A stretch of 6,828 bases of DNA from HGM13006 sp963649625 (GCA_963649625.1 CAVJIP010000143.1:1-6828), one strand, 5' to 3'; positions 1 to 6,576 are shown, numbered from the stretch's first letter. Translations and numbers: made by a program. The notes: generated by a model not told the origin, from the letters alone.

Positions 1-597
1 TGACTGTTCTGCCGTGTTCCTCAGTACAACCTGATAGCTCTTTCTCTCAATCAAGTCAAAATAAGGGGTTTCCTCAATTTCCTGCAACCTGGTATTCATC
101 GGAACGGACGTTATAATATTTTCGACACCGAGATAATCTTCTTTCACCTGCTTGGCCGCTATGTGGGCCTCAGTTAGGGCTTGCGGCATAGGATCATACC
201 AAAAAAGTGCCAACAAACCATCGCCGTTGAGATACTCGCTGCATTTCTGGAATTTCACCGTTTTGTCCAACCAGTGAAAGGCTTGACCGCAGTAGATGCA
301 GTCGTATTTGTGCTGCGGAGGAGACCAATCCTCAAAGGGGCATACCGATAGCGTCAGCCGATCCGTGGATGCTTTGCGCCGCAATATTTCTGCCATCTCT
401 GGCGAAATTTCGTTGGCATCAATCGAGAAGCCTTACGAAAGGAAGGCGATTGTTGCTTTTCCCGTTCCCGCACCAATCTCCATGAGCTTCGAGGCTTCGG
501 AAAGGTTCCCTGCTTCTACAATATCCGCAATCAAAGGCACCGGATAGCCGGGACGAATGGCATCATAGGTTTCCGCAATGGTATTATACAAACCCAT
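1..597 (-). pseudogene. Class I SAM-dependent methyltransferase, interrupted by an in-frame stop and cut by the window edge
   Basis: The intact protein would move a methyl group from S-adenosylmethionine to an unknown small molecule in the cytoplasm. The start at 595-597 follows a GGAGGA site. Residues 1-20 carry the YDAIRPGYP signature of this family, and residues 38-47 are SAM-binding motif I (LMEIGAGTGK). Codon 55 is TAA (433-435). Reading on in the same frame gives typical family sequence with no further stop: IDANEISPEM (strand 2 and its acidic residue), then CGQAFHWLD, then the LLALFWYD strand. The frame is still open at base 1, so 199 codons including the stop are visible and the C-terminus lies outside. 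A single base change from AAA, CAA or GAA would explain the stop. The 54-residue product could not fold into the enzyme, and no restart codon after the stop has a good ribosome site. It begins 38 bases after ligA and is probably transcribed with it. Substrate unknown; a sequencing error is the main alternative to a real pseudogene. Confidence 0.85.
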
Positions 598-601
598 ATT
601 G

Positions 602-607
602 TCCTCC
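602..607 (-). promoter_or_regulatory. Ribosome binding site of the methyltransferase
   Basis: GGAGGA on the minus strand, four bases before the ATG at 595-597. It is close to the ideal anti-16S match. It fixes the start inside a longer open frame that runs back through ligA, and it shows that the interrupted gene still has intact translation signals. Confidence 0.75.
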
Positions 608-635
608 GAAAGTCCTTGCTGTTTTATGCTTACGA

Positions 636-2609
636 TTATTCCAGCATAGCCAGAAATTCCTGCTCTGTGAGAATCGCCGTTCCCAGCTCCTGGGCCTTTC
701 GGAATTTGGAGCCGGCACCCGGCCCGGCCACCAGATAGCTTGTCTTTTTCGAGACGCTGCCGGACACCCGGCCGCCCAGCCTTTCGATCTGCTCCGTGGC
801 CTCCTCCCGGGTCATTTGCTCCAAGGTACCCGTTAGCACAAAGGTTTGGCCTGAGAGCCGCTGGTCGTTCTCCTCGGTCTGGCAGAGGGTATTGACCCCT
901 GCCCGTTTGAGCTTTTCCACCAGAGCCTGATTTTCCGGGTGGGAAAACCAGGTCACAATGTTCGCCGCCGTGATTTCGCCAATATCCGGCACCTGGGTCA
1001 ATGTCTCCTGATCCGCCGCTCCAATGGCCTCCAGGGAACGGAAATGATTGGAAAGTGCCTTCGCCGCCTTGGCTCCCACCTGGCGGATTCCCAAGGCAAA
1101 CAGCAGCCGCCACAGGTCATTTTCCTTGGATGCGGCAATGGCGTTGACCAGATTCTGCGCCGACTGCTTCCCCATTCGCTCCAGGGGGATCAGCTGCTCC
1201 ACCGTCAGGTCATAGAGGTCTGACGGATCCTTCACCAGCTCATGCTCTGAAAGCAGCTCAATCATCGCACTGCCCAGGCCATCAATGTCCATGGCATCCC
1301 GGGAGGCAAAGTGGGTCAGAAAGCGGATGCGCTGGGCCGGGCAGCTTTCGTTGACGCAGCGAATGGCTGCGCCATCCAGATCCCGGACGGTTTCCGCCCC
1401 GCAGACGGGACACACACCGGAGATGCGGTAGGGCACCGTATCCGCCGGACGCCGCTCCAGCTCCACCCGGAGAATCTCCGGGATGATTTCTCCGGCCTTC
1501 CGAATCAGCACGGTATCTCCGATTCGGATGTCTTTTTCCGTGATAAAGTCCTGATTGTGCAGCGTTGCATTTGTCACCGTAGTGCCCGCCAGACGCACCG
1601 GCGTTACGATGGCCTTGGGAGTAAGCACCCCGGTGCGCCCCACCTGAATGACAATATCCTGCACCACTGCCGGCTTTACCTCCGGCGGGTATTTATAGGC
1701 GCAGGCCCAGCGGGGGAATTTCGCCGTGCTGCCAAAAAGTGCTCTCTGCGTTAGATCATTGATTTTAACAACCGCACCGTCAATGTCAAAGGAAAAGGCC
1801 TCACGATTCTCCCCGATTTCCATGACTTTCCCCTCAATCTCCTCAATTTTGCTGCACAGGCTGTGGGGAATCACCTTAAACCGCTTCTCCTCCAGATAGT
1901 CCAAAGCCTGACCATGGGTAGAAAATTCTCGGCCCTCACAAAGCTGAAGATTAAATATCAGAATATCCAGCTTCCGTGCTGCGGCAATCTTGGGGTCAAG
2001 CTGCCGCAGACTGCCCGCCGCCGCATTTCTGGGGTTGGCGAACAGAGGCTTTCCCGCCTTCTCTCGCCGCTGGTTCAGCTGATGAAACACCTTTTTGGGC
2101 ATAAATACCTCACCCCGGACAATCAGACGCTCCGGGGCATTGTCGATTCGCAGGGGAATGGAATGGATGGTCTTGAGATTCTCCGTCACATCCTCTCCCA
2201 CATTGCCGTCTCCCCGGGTTGCGCCCCGGACAAACAGGCCGTCCACATATTCCAACGCCACAGAAAGTCCGTCCACCTTCGGCTCCACGCTGTATACCCG
2301 CTCCGGCGCAGTCTGCCCGATGCGCTGGTCAAACTCCCGCAGCTCCTCAAAGGAAAACACATCCTGGAGGCTTTCCAGAGGAACCGGGTGCCGCACCTCT
2401 TGGAACGCAGAAAGTGCCACACCTCCCACCCGCTTTGTGGGCGAATCCGCCGCCGTCAGCTCCGGATGCTGAGCCTCCAGCTCCTCCAGATGCCGGAGCT
2501 TTTGGTCATATTCAAAGTCCGGCATTCTGGGGTCGTCCAGTACATAATACCGATAGTTTGCCTCATTTAGCTCCGCCGTCAGGGCGGAGATTTCTTCCGC
2601 AGCTGTCAT
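636..2609 (-). CDS. ligA: NAD+-dependent DNA ligase LigA
   Basis: Seals nicks between 3'-OH and 5'-phosphate in duplex DNA, using NAD+ as AMP donor, in replication (Okazaki fragments) and repair. At 657 residues it is close to the E. coli enzyme (671), with all domains present in order: Ia NMN-binding domain (about 1-65, including YRYYVLDDP), nucleotidyltransferase (about 66-315) with the AMP-accepting Lys111 in KVDG, RGEVFM at 165-170 and IDGAVVKI at 276-283, OB fold (about 316-395, IQVGRTGVLTP), a zinc finger with Cys400, Cys403, Cys418 and Cys423, helix-hairpin-helix repeats (about 430-580, including IRQVGAKAAKAL) and a C-terminal BRCT domain (about 585-657, FVLTGTL). No key residue is missing, so it should be active and probably essential. 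The ATG follows an AGAGGA site, and the stop codon of yunB lies inside that site with 12 bases between the genes, which suggests linked translation. Confidence 0.98.
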   Translation of the reverse strand: MTAAEEISALTAELNEANYRYYVLDDPRMPDFEYDQKLRHLEELEAQHPELTAADSPTKRVGGVALSAFQEVRHPVPLESLQDVFSFEELREFDQRIGQTAPERVYSVEPKVDGLSVALEYVDGLFVRGATRGDGNVGEDVTENLKTIHSIPLRIDNAPERLIVRGEVFMPKKVFHQLNQRREKAGKPLFANPRNAAAGSLRQLDPKIAAARKLDILIFNLQLCEGREFSTHGQALDYLEEKRFKVIPHSLCSKIEEIEGKVMEIGENREAFSFDIDGAVVKINDLTQRALFGSTAKFPRWACAYKYPPEVKPAVVQDIVIQVGRTGVLTPKAIVTPVRLAGTTVTNATLHNQDFITEKDIRIGDTVLIRKAGEIIPEILRVELERRPADTVPYRISGVCPVCGAETVRDLDGAAIRCVNESCPAQRIRFLTHFASRDAMDIDGLGSAMIELLSEHELVKDPSDLYDLTVEQLIPLERMGKQSAQNLVNAIAASKENDLWRLLFALGIRQVGAKAAKALSNHFRSLEAIGAADQETLTQVPDIGEITAANIVTWFSHPENQALVEKLKRAGVNTLCQTEENDQRLSGQTFVLTGTLEQMTREEATEQIERLGGRVSGSVSKKTSYLVAGPGAGSKFRKAQELGTAILTEQEFLAMLE

Positions 2610-2621
2610 TTTTGTTTCCTC

Positions 2622-3287
2622 TCATTCCGATGCAAAATATTTGGCGTTGCCGGTGCTTACGCCGTTAAAATAGGTGTAGCTCTCCGGCACAGGCCCCAGC
2701 AGCACCGTCTCCGCCACGCAGACCTCCGTGCTGATTCGTTCTGTGGCCGTACCGGAGGGCAATAAAATCAGCACATCCAGGGCCACCTCCAGCATAATAC
2801 GGTGTCGGGTCTGATTGATGCCCGCCTCTGAGAAGTCCCCTTGGAAGTTGGCATCCGCCGAGGAGGCCGACACCACACGAATCGGGATTCTGGGCCCCCG
2901 GCCAGAGAGGGGCTGAAAGCCCAGCAGGTTCCCCAGGGGAATACTGATCTCATCATCGTCCATCTCCTTCAGGGCCTGGCTCAGAGCCTCCAAAGTCCTG
3001 GTCTTGAGTCGGTTCATGGCCTGCATATTGGTGGTCAGCGCCATGATTCCCCCGGAGCTGTCCCGCTCCAGCGTCACCAGGTCGCCGTACTCCACGCCGC
3101 CTTGGGTGATCTCCCGATTCACCACCTGTACCACAATGTCCGAGGCTGCGTCACTGACGGTCATCCTTGCCAGCTGCTCCGTCAGAGGGTCTACCCTGGT
3201 GCGCAGCAGCACCGCCGCCGCCAGCAGCACCGCCGCCAGCAGCACCATCCACACACCCCATCCTCTGCGGCGGTGTTTCCCTCTCAT
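2622..3287 (-). CDS. yunB: Sporulation protein YunB
   Basis: YunB is a conserved protein of endospore formers, known in Bacillus subtilis as a SigE-controlled (mother cell) gene needed for efficient sporulation; its biochemical role is not settled. The product has 221 residues against about 250 in Bacillus. A basic N-terminus (RGKHRRR) leads into one hydrophobic segment at about 10-28, so it should be anchored with the rest outside the cytoplasm. Family features in the extracellular part include GNLLGFQPLSGRGPRIPIRV (about 119-138), GINQTRHRI (156-164) and the C-terminal VAETVLLGPVPESYTYF (181-197). The ATG at 3285-3287 is preferred over an in-frame GTG at 3294-3296 because GGGGAGGT stands seven bases before the ATG and would overlap the GTG. 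It lies 42 bases after pcrA and 12 before ligA, so it is probably read from the pcrA promoter as well as any sporulation promoter of its own. Family assignment rests on recognised motifs and the sporulation context. Confidence 0.87.
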   Translation of the reverse strand: MRGKHRRRGWGVWMVLLAAVLLAAAVLLRTRVDPLTEQLARMTVSDAASDIVVQVVNREITQGGVEYGDLVTLERDSSGGIMALTTNMQAMNRLKTRTLEALSQALKEMDDDEISIPLGNLLGFQPLSGRGPRIPIRVVSASSADANFQGDFSEAGINQTRHRIMLEVALDVLILLPSGTATERISTEVCVAETVLLGPVPESYTYFNGVSTGNAKYFASE

Positions 3288-3294
3288 ATCCCGC

Positions 3295-3302
3295 ACCTCC
3301 CC
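3295..3302 (-). promoter_or_regulatory. Ribosome binding site that decides the yunB start
   Basis: GGGGAGGT on the minus strand, seven bases before the ATG at 3285-3287. An in-frame GTG three codons earlier overlaps the site itself and has no separate purine-rich element, so the ATG is the likelier start. Confidence 0.75.
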
Positions 3303-3307
3303 GGTAC

Positions 3308-3333
3308 ACTCTATGTGCGGGCTTCAAAATTAT
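3308..3333 (-). promoter_or_regulatory. Weak SigE-like promoter candidate before yunB
   Basis: On the minus strand CATAGAGT (3308-3315) resembles the SigE -10 consensus CATACANT with one mismatch. An ATA (3331-3333), part of AAATAATT, lies 15 bases upstream, slightly short of the usual 16-18. The -35 match is partial and overlaps the pcrA stop codon. A SigE promoter would fit what is known of yunB in Bacillus, but a match this short can arise by chance. Confidence 0.25.
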
Positions 3334-5702
3334 TTCCGCTTCAGGTGAGGCCCAGCCGCCTTGAGCATGAGACGCTTGGTGCCCACCTGGTCAAAGGCGA
3401 TCTCCACCAGGGCGTCGCCGTTCATTTTCATAATATTCACCACGATTCCCGCCCCGAAGGCCGTGTGAATCACCTGATCTCCCTTGCTCAGCTCCAGCAG
3501 CGGCGCCGCCGACTTTGGCTTGGGAACCCCCCGATGCTCCGGATAGCTCCGGGTGGCGGCGGCGTATCCGCCGGTGCCGGAGGCCCTGTGAGTCTGCCGT
3601 CCTCGCTCCTGTAGGCACTCTTCCGGGATTTCCTGCAAGAATCTGGAGGGCCGGTTAAAGGAGGTACGGCCATAGAGCATTCGCTGCTTCGCATGGGTCA
3701 GGTACAGCCGCTCCTTGGCCCGGGTAATGGCCACATAGCAGAGCCGCCGCTCCTCCTCCAGCTCCTCCGGCTCGGTCAAAACCCGCATACCGGGAAACAG
3801 CCCCTCCTCCATGCCCACCAGGAACACCGTGGGAAACTCCAGGCCCTTGGCACTGTGCATGGTCATCATTACCGCCGCATCTGCGTCCTGGTCATATTTT
3901 TCAATGTCCGTATACAGGCTGACCTCCTCCAGAAAGCCCGCCAGGGTCGGAGCCTCTGCCTGCTCCACATAGGTGACAATGCTGGATTTCAGCTCCTGGA
4001 CGTTTTCCTTTCTGGCACGGCTGTCCAAATCCCCCTTGGCCTCCAGCATGGCAATATAGCCGGTTTCCAGCAGCACCTGGTCATAGAAATCCGTCAGCTC
4101 CATGTTCGGGAGCTTCTGCCGCAGGGAGCCAATCATCTCCGCAAACCGCTGGAGCTTGGCCGCCGCCTTTTCCAGGGCCGGATAGCCCTTGGGGTCGGCG
4201 ATTACATCATACAGCGGAATATTTGCCGCCGCTGCCTGTCGCTCCGCCACCTCCAGGGTCTTTCCTCCGATCCCTCTGGCCGGGACATTGATGATCCGGC
4301 GAAGGCGCAGGTCGTCGGTAGTATTGTTGATTACGCAGAGATAGGCCAGCATATCCTTGACCTCGGCCCGGTCAAAGAACCGGGTGCCTCCAACGATACG
4401 GTAGGGAATCCCATTTCGCTTGAAGGCCAGCTCTATGGCGTTGGACTGGGCGTTGGTGCGGTAGAGCACCGCATTATTCTTAAAAGGTGCCCCCTGGGAA
4501 AGTCCCCCCAGTATCTTTGATGCCACAAAATTGGCCTCCTCCGTCTCGTTATAGGCCTCGTAGACAGTGATTTTCTCTCCCTGGCCGTTGTCCGTCCAGA
4601 GCTTCTTGCCCTTTCGGCCCTGATTGTTGGCAATGACTGCGTTGGCCGCCGCCAGAATATACTTGGTAGACCGATAGTTCTGCTCCAGCCGGATGACCTG
4701 AGCTCTCTTGTACTGCTTTTCAAAGTTTAGGATATTGGCAATAGTGGCGCCCCGGAATCGGTAGATGGACTGGTCATCGTCTCCCACCACGCAGATATTC
4801 TCATATCCCCCGGAGAGCAGGGTGGTCAGAAGATATTGAAGGTTGTTGGTGTCCTGATACTCGTCCACCAGCACATAGCGAAACCTTCTCTGGTAGTATT
4901 CCCGGACATCCTCGAAGCTCTGCAAAATACGGACGGTCAGCAGAATAATGTCGTCAAAATCCACCGCATTGGCCGCCTTCAGCCGCTTTTGATACTCCTC
5001 ATAGGCCCTTCCAATCCGCTCGGCCCGGAAGTCCGTGCTGCTTTTGGCCTCCGCCCGGTATTGCTGGGGGGAGATCATTTTGTCCTTGGCCGTGCTGATG
5101 GCACTGAGCACGGACTTGGCCGGAAGGGTCTTGTCGTCCAGGCCCATGTCCCGGATGACCTCCTTCATCACCTTCTCCGAATCGGCGGTGTCATAGATGG
5201 TAAAGCTCCCATCATAGCCCAGCCGCTGAATCTCCCGCCGGAGGATTCGGCAGCAGGCGGAATGAAAGGTCATGGCCCATATCTCCAGTGCCTCCGGCCC
5301 CAGCATGGCCTCCAGGCGGGCCTTTAGCTCGTTGGCCGCCTTGTTGGTAAAGGTAATGGCAATAATGCTCCAGGGCTTGGCGGGCTCCAGACTGCACAGC
5401 TCCTCCGCCCGCTGGGCATCCTCCTCCCGGGGCGTTTGGGCGTAGGCACAGAGAAAATCCACGTCCTCCGGCGTTATGTAATCGGGAATGTCCTCGCTGT
5501 CCGAGGCCCGTCCAAAGCGAATCAGATTGGCGATGCGGTGTATCAGCACCGTGGTCTTTCCGCTTCCTGCGCCCGCCAGCAGCAGCAGCGGCCCCTGGGT
5601 GGTCATGACAGCCTGCTGCTGCATCGGGTTCAGGGCATCATAGCACCTCCGGATTACCGTCTTCCGCACCCTTAAGAATCTTTCCTGGTCACGCTGTTCC
5701 AT
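3330..5702 (-). CDS. pcrA: ATP-dependent 3'-5' DNA helicase PcrA (UvrD/Rep family, SF1A)
   Basis: Unwinds DNA in nucleotide excision repair, replication restart and removal of RecA or stalled RNA polymerase. All SF1A motifs are present: Q motif LNPMQQQAV (25-33), Walker A AGAGSGKT (43-50), Ia AITFTNKAANELK (115-127), Ib TFHSACCRIL (145-154), Walker B VLVDEYQD (277-284), III VVGDDDQSIYRFRGA (305-319), IV LEQNYRST (339-346), V TMHSAKGLEF (614-623), and VI with CYVAITRAKERL (655-666). The C-terminus has the PcrA-type module GDQVIHTAFGAGIV (741-754), which in PcrA and UvrD contacts RNA polymerase. At 790 residues it is about 50 longer than Bacillus PcrA, and most of the excess is an acidic insertion at about 63-108 between Walker A and motif Ia. 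The ATG follows AAGGAG at five bases, behind a strong promoter. It is the first gene of the pcrA-yunB-ligA unit. UvrD is a naming alternative only. Confidence 0.97.
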   Translation of the reverse strand: MEQRDQERFLRVRKTVIRRCYDALNPMQQQAVMTTQGPLLLLAGAGSGKTTVLIHRIANLIRFGRASDSEDIPDYITPEDVDFLCAYAQTPREEDAQRAEELCSLEPAKPWSIIAITFTNKAANELKARLEAMLGPEALEIWAMTFHSACCRILRREIQRLGYDGSFTIYDTADSEKVMKEVIRDMGLDDKTLPAKSVLSAISTAKDKMISPQQYRAEAKSSTDFRAERIGRAYEEYQKRLKAANAVDFDDIILLTVRILQSFEDVREYYQRRFRYVLVDEYQDTNNLQYLLTTLLSGGYENICVVGDDDQSIYRFRGATIANILNFEKQYKRAQVIRLEQNYRSTKYILAAANAVIANNQGRKGKKLWTDNGQGEKITVYEAYNETEEANFVASKILGGLSQGAPFKNNAVLYRTNAQSNAIELAFKRNGIPYRIVGGTRFFDRAEVKDMLAYLCVINNTTDDLRLRRIINVPARGIGGKTLEVAERQAAAANIPLYDVIADPKGYPALEKAAAKLQRFAEMIGSLRQKLPNMELTDFYDQVLLETGYIAMLEAKGDLDSRARKENVQELKSSIVTYVEQAEAPTLAGFLEEVSLYTDIEKYDQDADAAVMMTMHSAKGLEFPTVFLVGMEEGLFPGMRVLTEPEELEEERRLCYVAITRAKERLYLTHAKQRMLYGRTSFNRPSRFLQEIPEECLQERGRQTHRASGTGGYAAATRSYPEHRGVPKPKSAAPLLELSKGDQVIHTAFGAGIVVNIMKMNGDALVEIAFDQVGTKRLMLKAAGPHLKRK

Positions 5703-5740
5703 AATAGCTCCTTTTCCGTCCTATTCGATCTGTCCCGCCT

Positions 5741-5769
5741 ATTTTATCACAGAATACCCCTATCGTCAA
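5741..5769 (-). promoter_or_regulatory. Sigma-A promoter of the pcrA-yunB-ligA operon
   Basis: On the minus strand TTGACG (5764-5769) and TAAAAT (5741-5746) match the -35 and -10 consensus at five of six positions each, with exactly 17 bases between. A TGA just before the -10 adds the extended -10 TG. Transcription should begin near 5734, giving a leader of about 32 bases before the pcrA ATG. A strong housekeeping promoter fits constitutive expression of helicase and ligase. No operator-like repeat is visible around it. Confidence 0.85.
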
Positions 5770-5782
5770 ACCTCAAGGCGGC

Positions 5783-5839
5783 AAAAACAGGCCGGAGCAA
5801 GAGCGGCGCCCAGGTGATTCCCATGAAATCACCCGGGCG
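5783..5839 (-). terminator. Long hairpin after the HTH gene, possible terminator
   Basis: Arms 5807-5819 and 5827-5839 form a 13-pair stem around a seven-base loop. In minus-strand RNA every pair is formed, one being a G-U wobble (5812/5835), whereas the plus-strand version has an A-C mismatch there, so the structure fits minus-strand RNA best. The stem begins 10 bases past the stop codon of the HTH gene. A run of five T (5783-5787) follows only about 20 bases after the stem, with a weak four-pair helix (GCCG/CGGC) between, so this is not a textbook intrinsic terminator. It separates the HTH gene from the pcrA promoter. Confidence 0.5.
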
Positions 5840-5849
5840 TAACTTTAGG

Positions 5850-6440
5850 TTAATGGTAGGCATCCAGAAGGGATTTGTCCTGATATTTTTCATGCATCCC
5901 CTTTGCGGCAGCCTGGCCGAACAGCAGGGCGTATGCCTCTATCAGAAGCTCTTCCAGCTTATCGACCTCCCCCTCCGAGCATCCTGCGGCTTTCCCTTCC
6001 CGGGAAAGTAGGCACATCGCCAGCAGAATACCAAAGCAGGTTTTTTCGGTTTTCGCAATGGCCTTCTCCTGTTCCTTCCCGCTCAGAATAACGGAGGCAA
6101 TCTCTGTCCTTAGAAAATACAGCTCCGGGATTTGCGACAAATAGTGCTCAGCCATGGCGTTTTCCCCGAGCCTGTGGTAGGTCTGCGCCAACAACCTCAG
6201 CGCATCATACTTGATTGCATCATCTCTTGTGGCCTCAATCAGCCGCTCCCCAATCTCTATCCGCTCCCCTGCCCGTTCTTCTCCAATCGCCAGCTTGGGC
6301 AGCATATCCACATCCGGGCTGCTTTGGGCAGTTTCCCACTTGCTGATGGCCTGGGGCGAAATATGGAGATAATCCGCAAGCTGCTCCTGGGTCATTCCCC
6401 TTCCCTTCCGCAGTGCCTTGATTCTTTCCGCTAAGGTCAT
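5850..6440 (-). CDS. XRE-family HTH transcriptional regulator with helical C-terminal region
   Basis: A 196-residue cytoplasmic DNA-binding protein. The N-terminus is a standard Cro/C1-type HTH: residues 1-45 with TQEQLADYLHISPQAISKWE (17-36) as the helix-turn-helix. Residues 53-125 are helical and TPR-like, with the pattern EIGERLIE, then ALRLLAQTYHRLGENAMAEHYLSQIPELYFLR, which is common in clostridial XRE regulators of unknown signal. The usual linker after the HTH (of the type FxVSxDELLG plus further helices) is missing: LPKLA at 47-51 runs straight into the second half. The frame is intact, so the gene may be functional in shortened form. The start follows GGAG at six bases. A candidate promoter and a palindrome lie upstream and suggest self-regulation. 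It sits after the sigma factor gene but has its own promoter candidate and a hairpin behind it, so it is probably a single-gene unit. Targets unknown. Confidence 0.85.
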   Translation of the reverse strand: MTLAERIKALRKGRGMTQEQLADYLHISPQAISKWETAQSSPDVDMLPKLAIGEERAGERIEIGERLIEATRDDAIKYDALRLLAQTYHRLGENAMAEHYLSQIPELYFLRTEIASVILSGKEQEKAIAKTEKTCFGILLAMCLLSREGKAAGCSEGEVDKLEELLIEAYALLFGQAAAKGMHEKYQDKSLLDAYH

Positions 6441-6468
6441 ATTGTTCTCCAGCCTTTCCTTTTGATTC

Positions 6469-6478
6469 TCACCGGTGA
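6469..6478. promoter_or_regulatory. Perfect palindrome, candidate operator of the HTH gene
   Basis: TCACCGGTGA is a perfect 10-base inverted repeat, directly after the predicted transcription start (about 6479) of the HTH gene and about 30 bases before its ATG. XRE regulators often bind short palindromes at their own promoters. The role as operator is inferred from symmetry and position only. Confidence 0.35.
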
Positions 6479-6483
6479 TACTT

Positions 6484-6567
6484 CTATTCTATCCCAATCC
6501 CCTTTTGTTTTCCATACACAATCCTTTGGACGCACCACAACCGGCGGATGATTTCCTGCCGGGTCAT
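6484..6567 (-). CDS. Possible 27-residue small protein after the sigma factor gene
   Basis: An ATG at 6565-6567 stands nine bases after the sigma factor stop codon, with AGGA seven bases before it. The reading frame gives a short basic peptide beginning MTRQEIIRRLWCVQRIV and ending GIGIE, with a first half that could form an amphipathic helix. Position and ribosome site suit translational coupling to the sigma gene. I do not recognise a family, and a frame this short occurs often by chance. It also overlaps the promoter candidate for the HTH gene. Confidence 0.2.
   Translation of the reverse strand: MTRQEIIRRLWCVQRIVYGKQKGIGIE
6486..6514 (-). promoter_or_regulatory. Candidate promoter of the HTH gene
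   Basis: On the minus strand TAGAAT (6486-6491, five of six consensus positions) is preceded at 17 bases by TGGAAA (6509-6514, four of six). The start point would be near 6479, at the edge of the TCACCGGTGA palindrome, leaving a leader of about 39 bases. The -35 is only moderate, so this is a weaker call than the pcrA promoter. Confidence 0.4.
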
Positions 6568-6576
6568 CCCGCTTTC

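Noticed and set aside
433..1113. Longer minus-strand frame that reads through the end of ligA into the methyltransferase start, as a possible fusion
   Set aside because: The part before 597 is an out-of-frame reading of ligA rich in Gly. The methyltransferase has its own ATG and ribosome site at 597, so the extension is accidental.
1863..2570. Plus-strand open frame of 235 codons opposite the ligA N-terminal half
   Set aside because: The ligA reading contains the catalytic KVDG and other motifs here; the antisense product resembles no family I know.
3167..3250. Repeated CAGCAGCACCGCCGCC-like units as a repeat element
   Set aside because: These are codons of the Ala/Leu/Val-rich membrane segment of YunB read on the opposite strand and are explained by protein composition.
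3294..3296. GTG start for yunB
   Set aside because: The ribosome site GGGGAGGT overlaps this codon; the ATG three codons later has ideal spacing.
2841..3614. Plus-strand open frame of 257 codons across yunB and the end of pcrA
   Set aside because: It covers two well-supported genes on the other strand and has a low-complexity His/Gln/Arg-rich composition, typical of an antisense shadow.
3693..4520. Open frame of 275 codons on the plus strand opposite pcrA
   Set aside because: It lies wholly inside pcrA, whose product carries every helicase motif. The antisense protein shows no recognisable domain; such frames are common opposite G+C-rich genes.
6541..6572. Stem after the sigma factor gene as an intrinsic terminator
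   Set aside because: Arms 6544-6551 and 6564-6572 pair only with a bulge and a 12-base loop, a competing five-pair stem exists, and no T-run follows.
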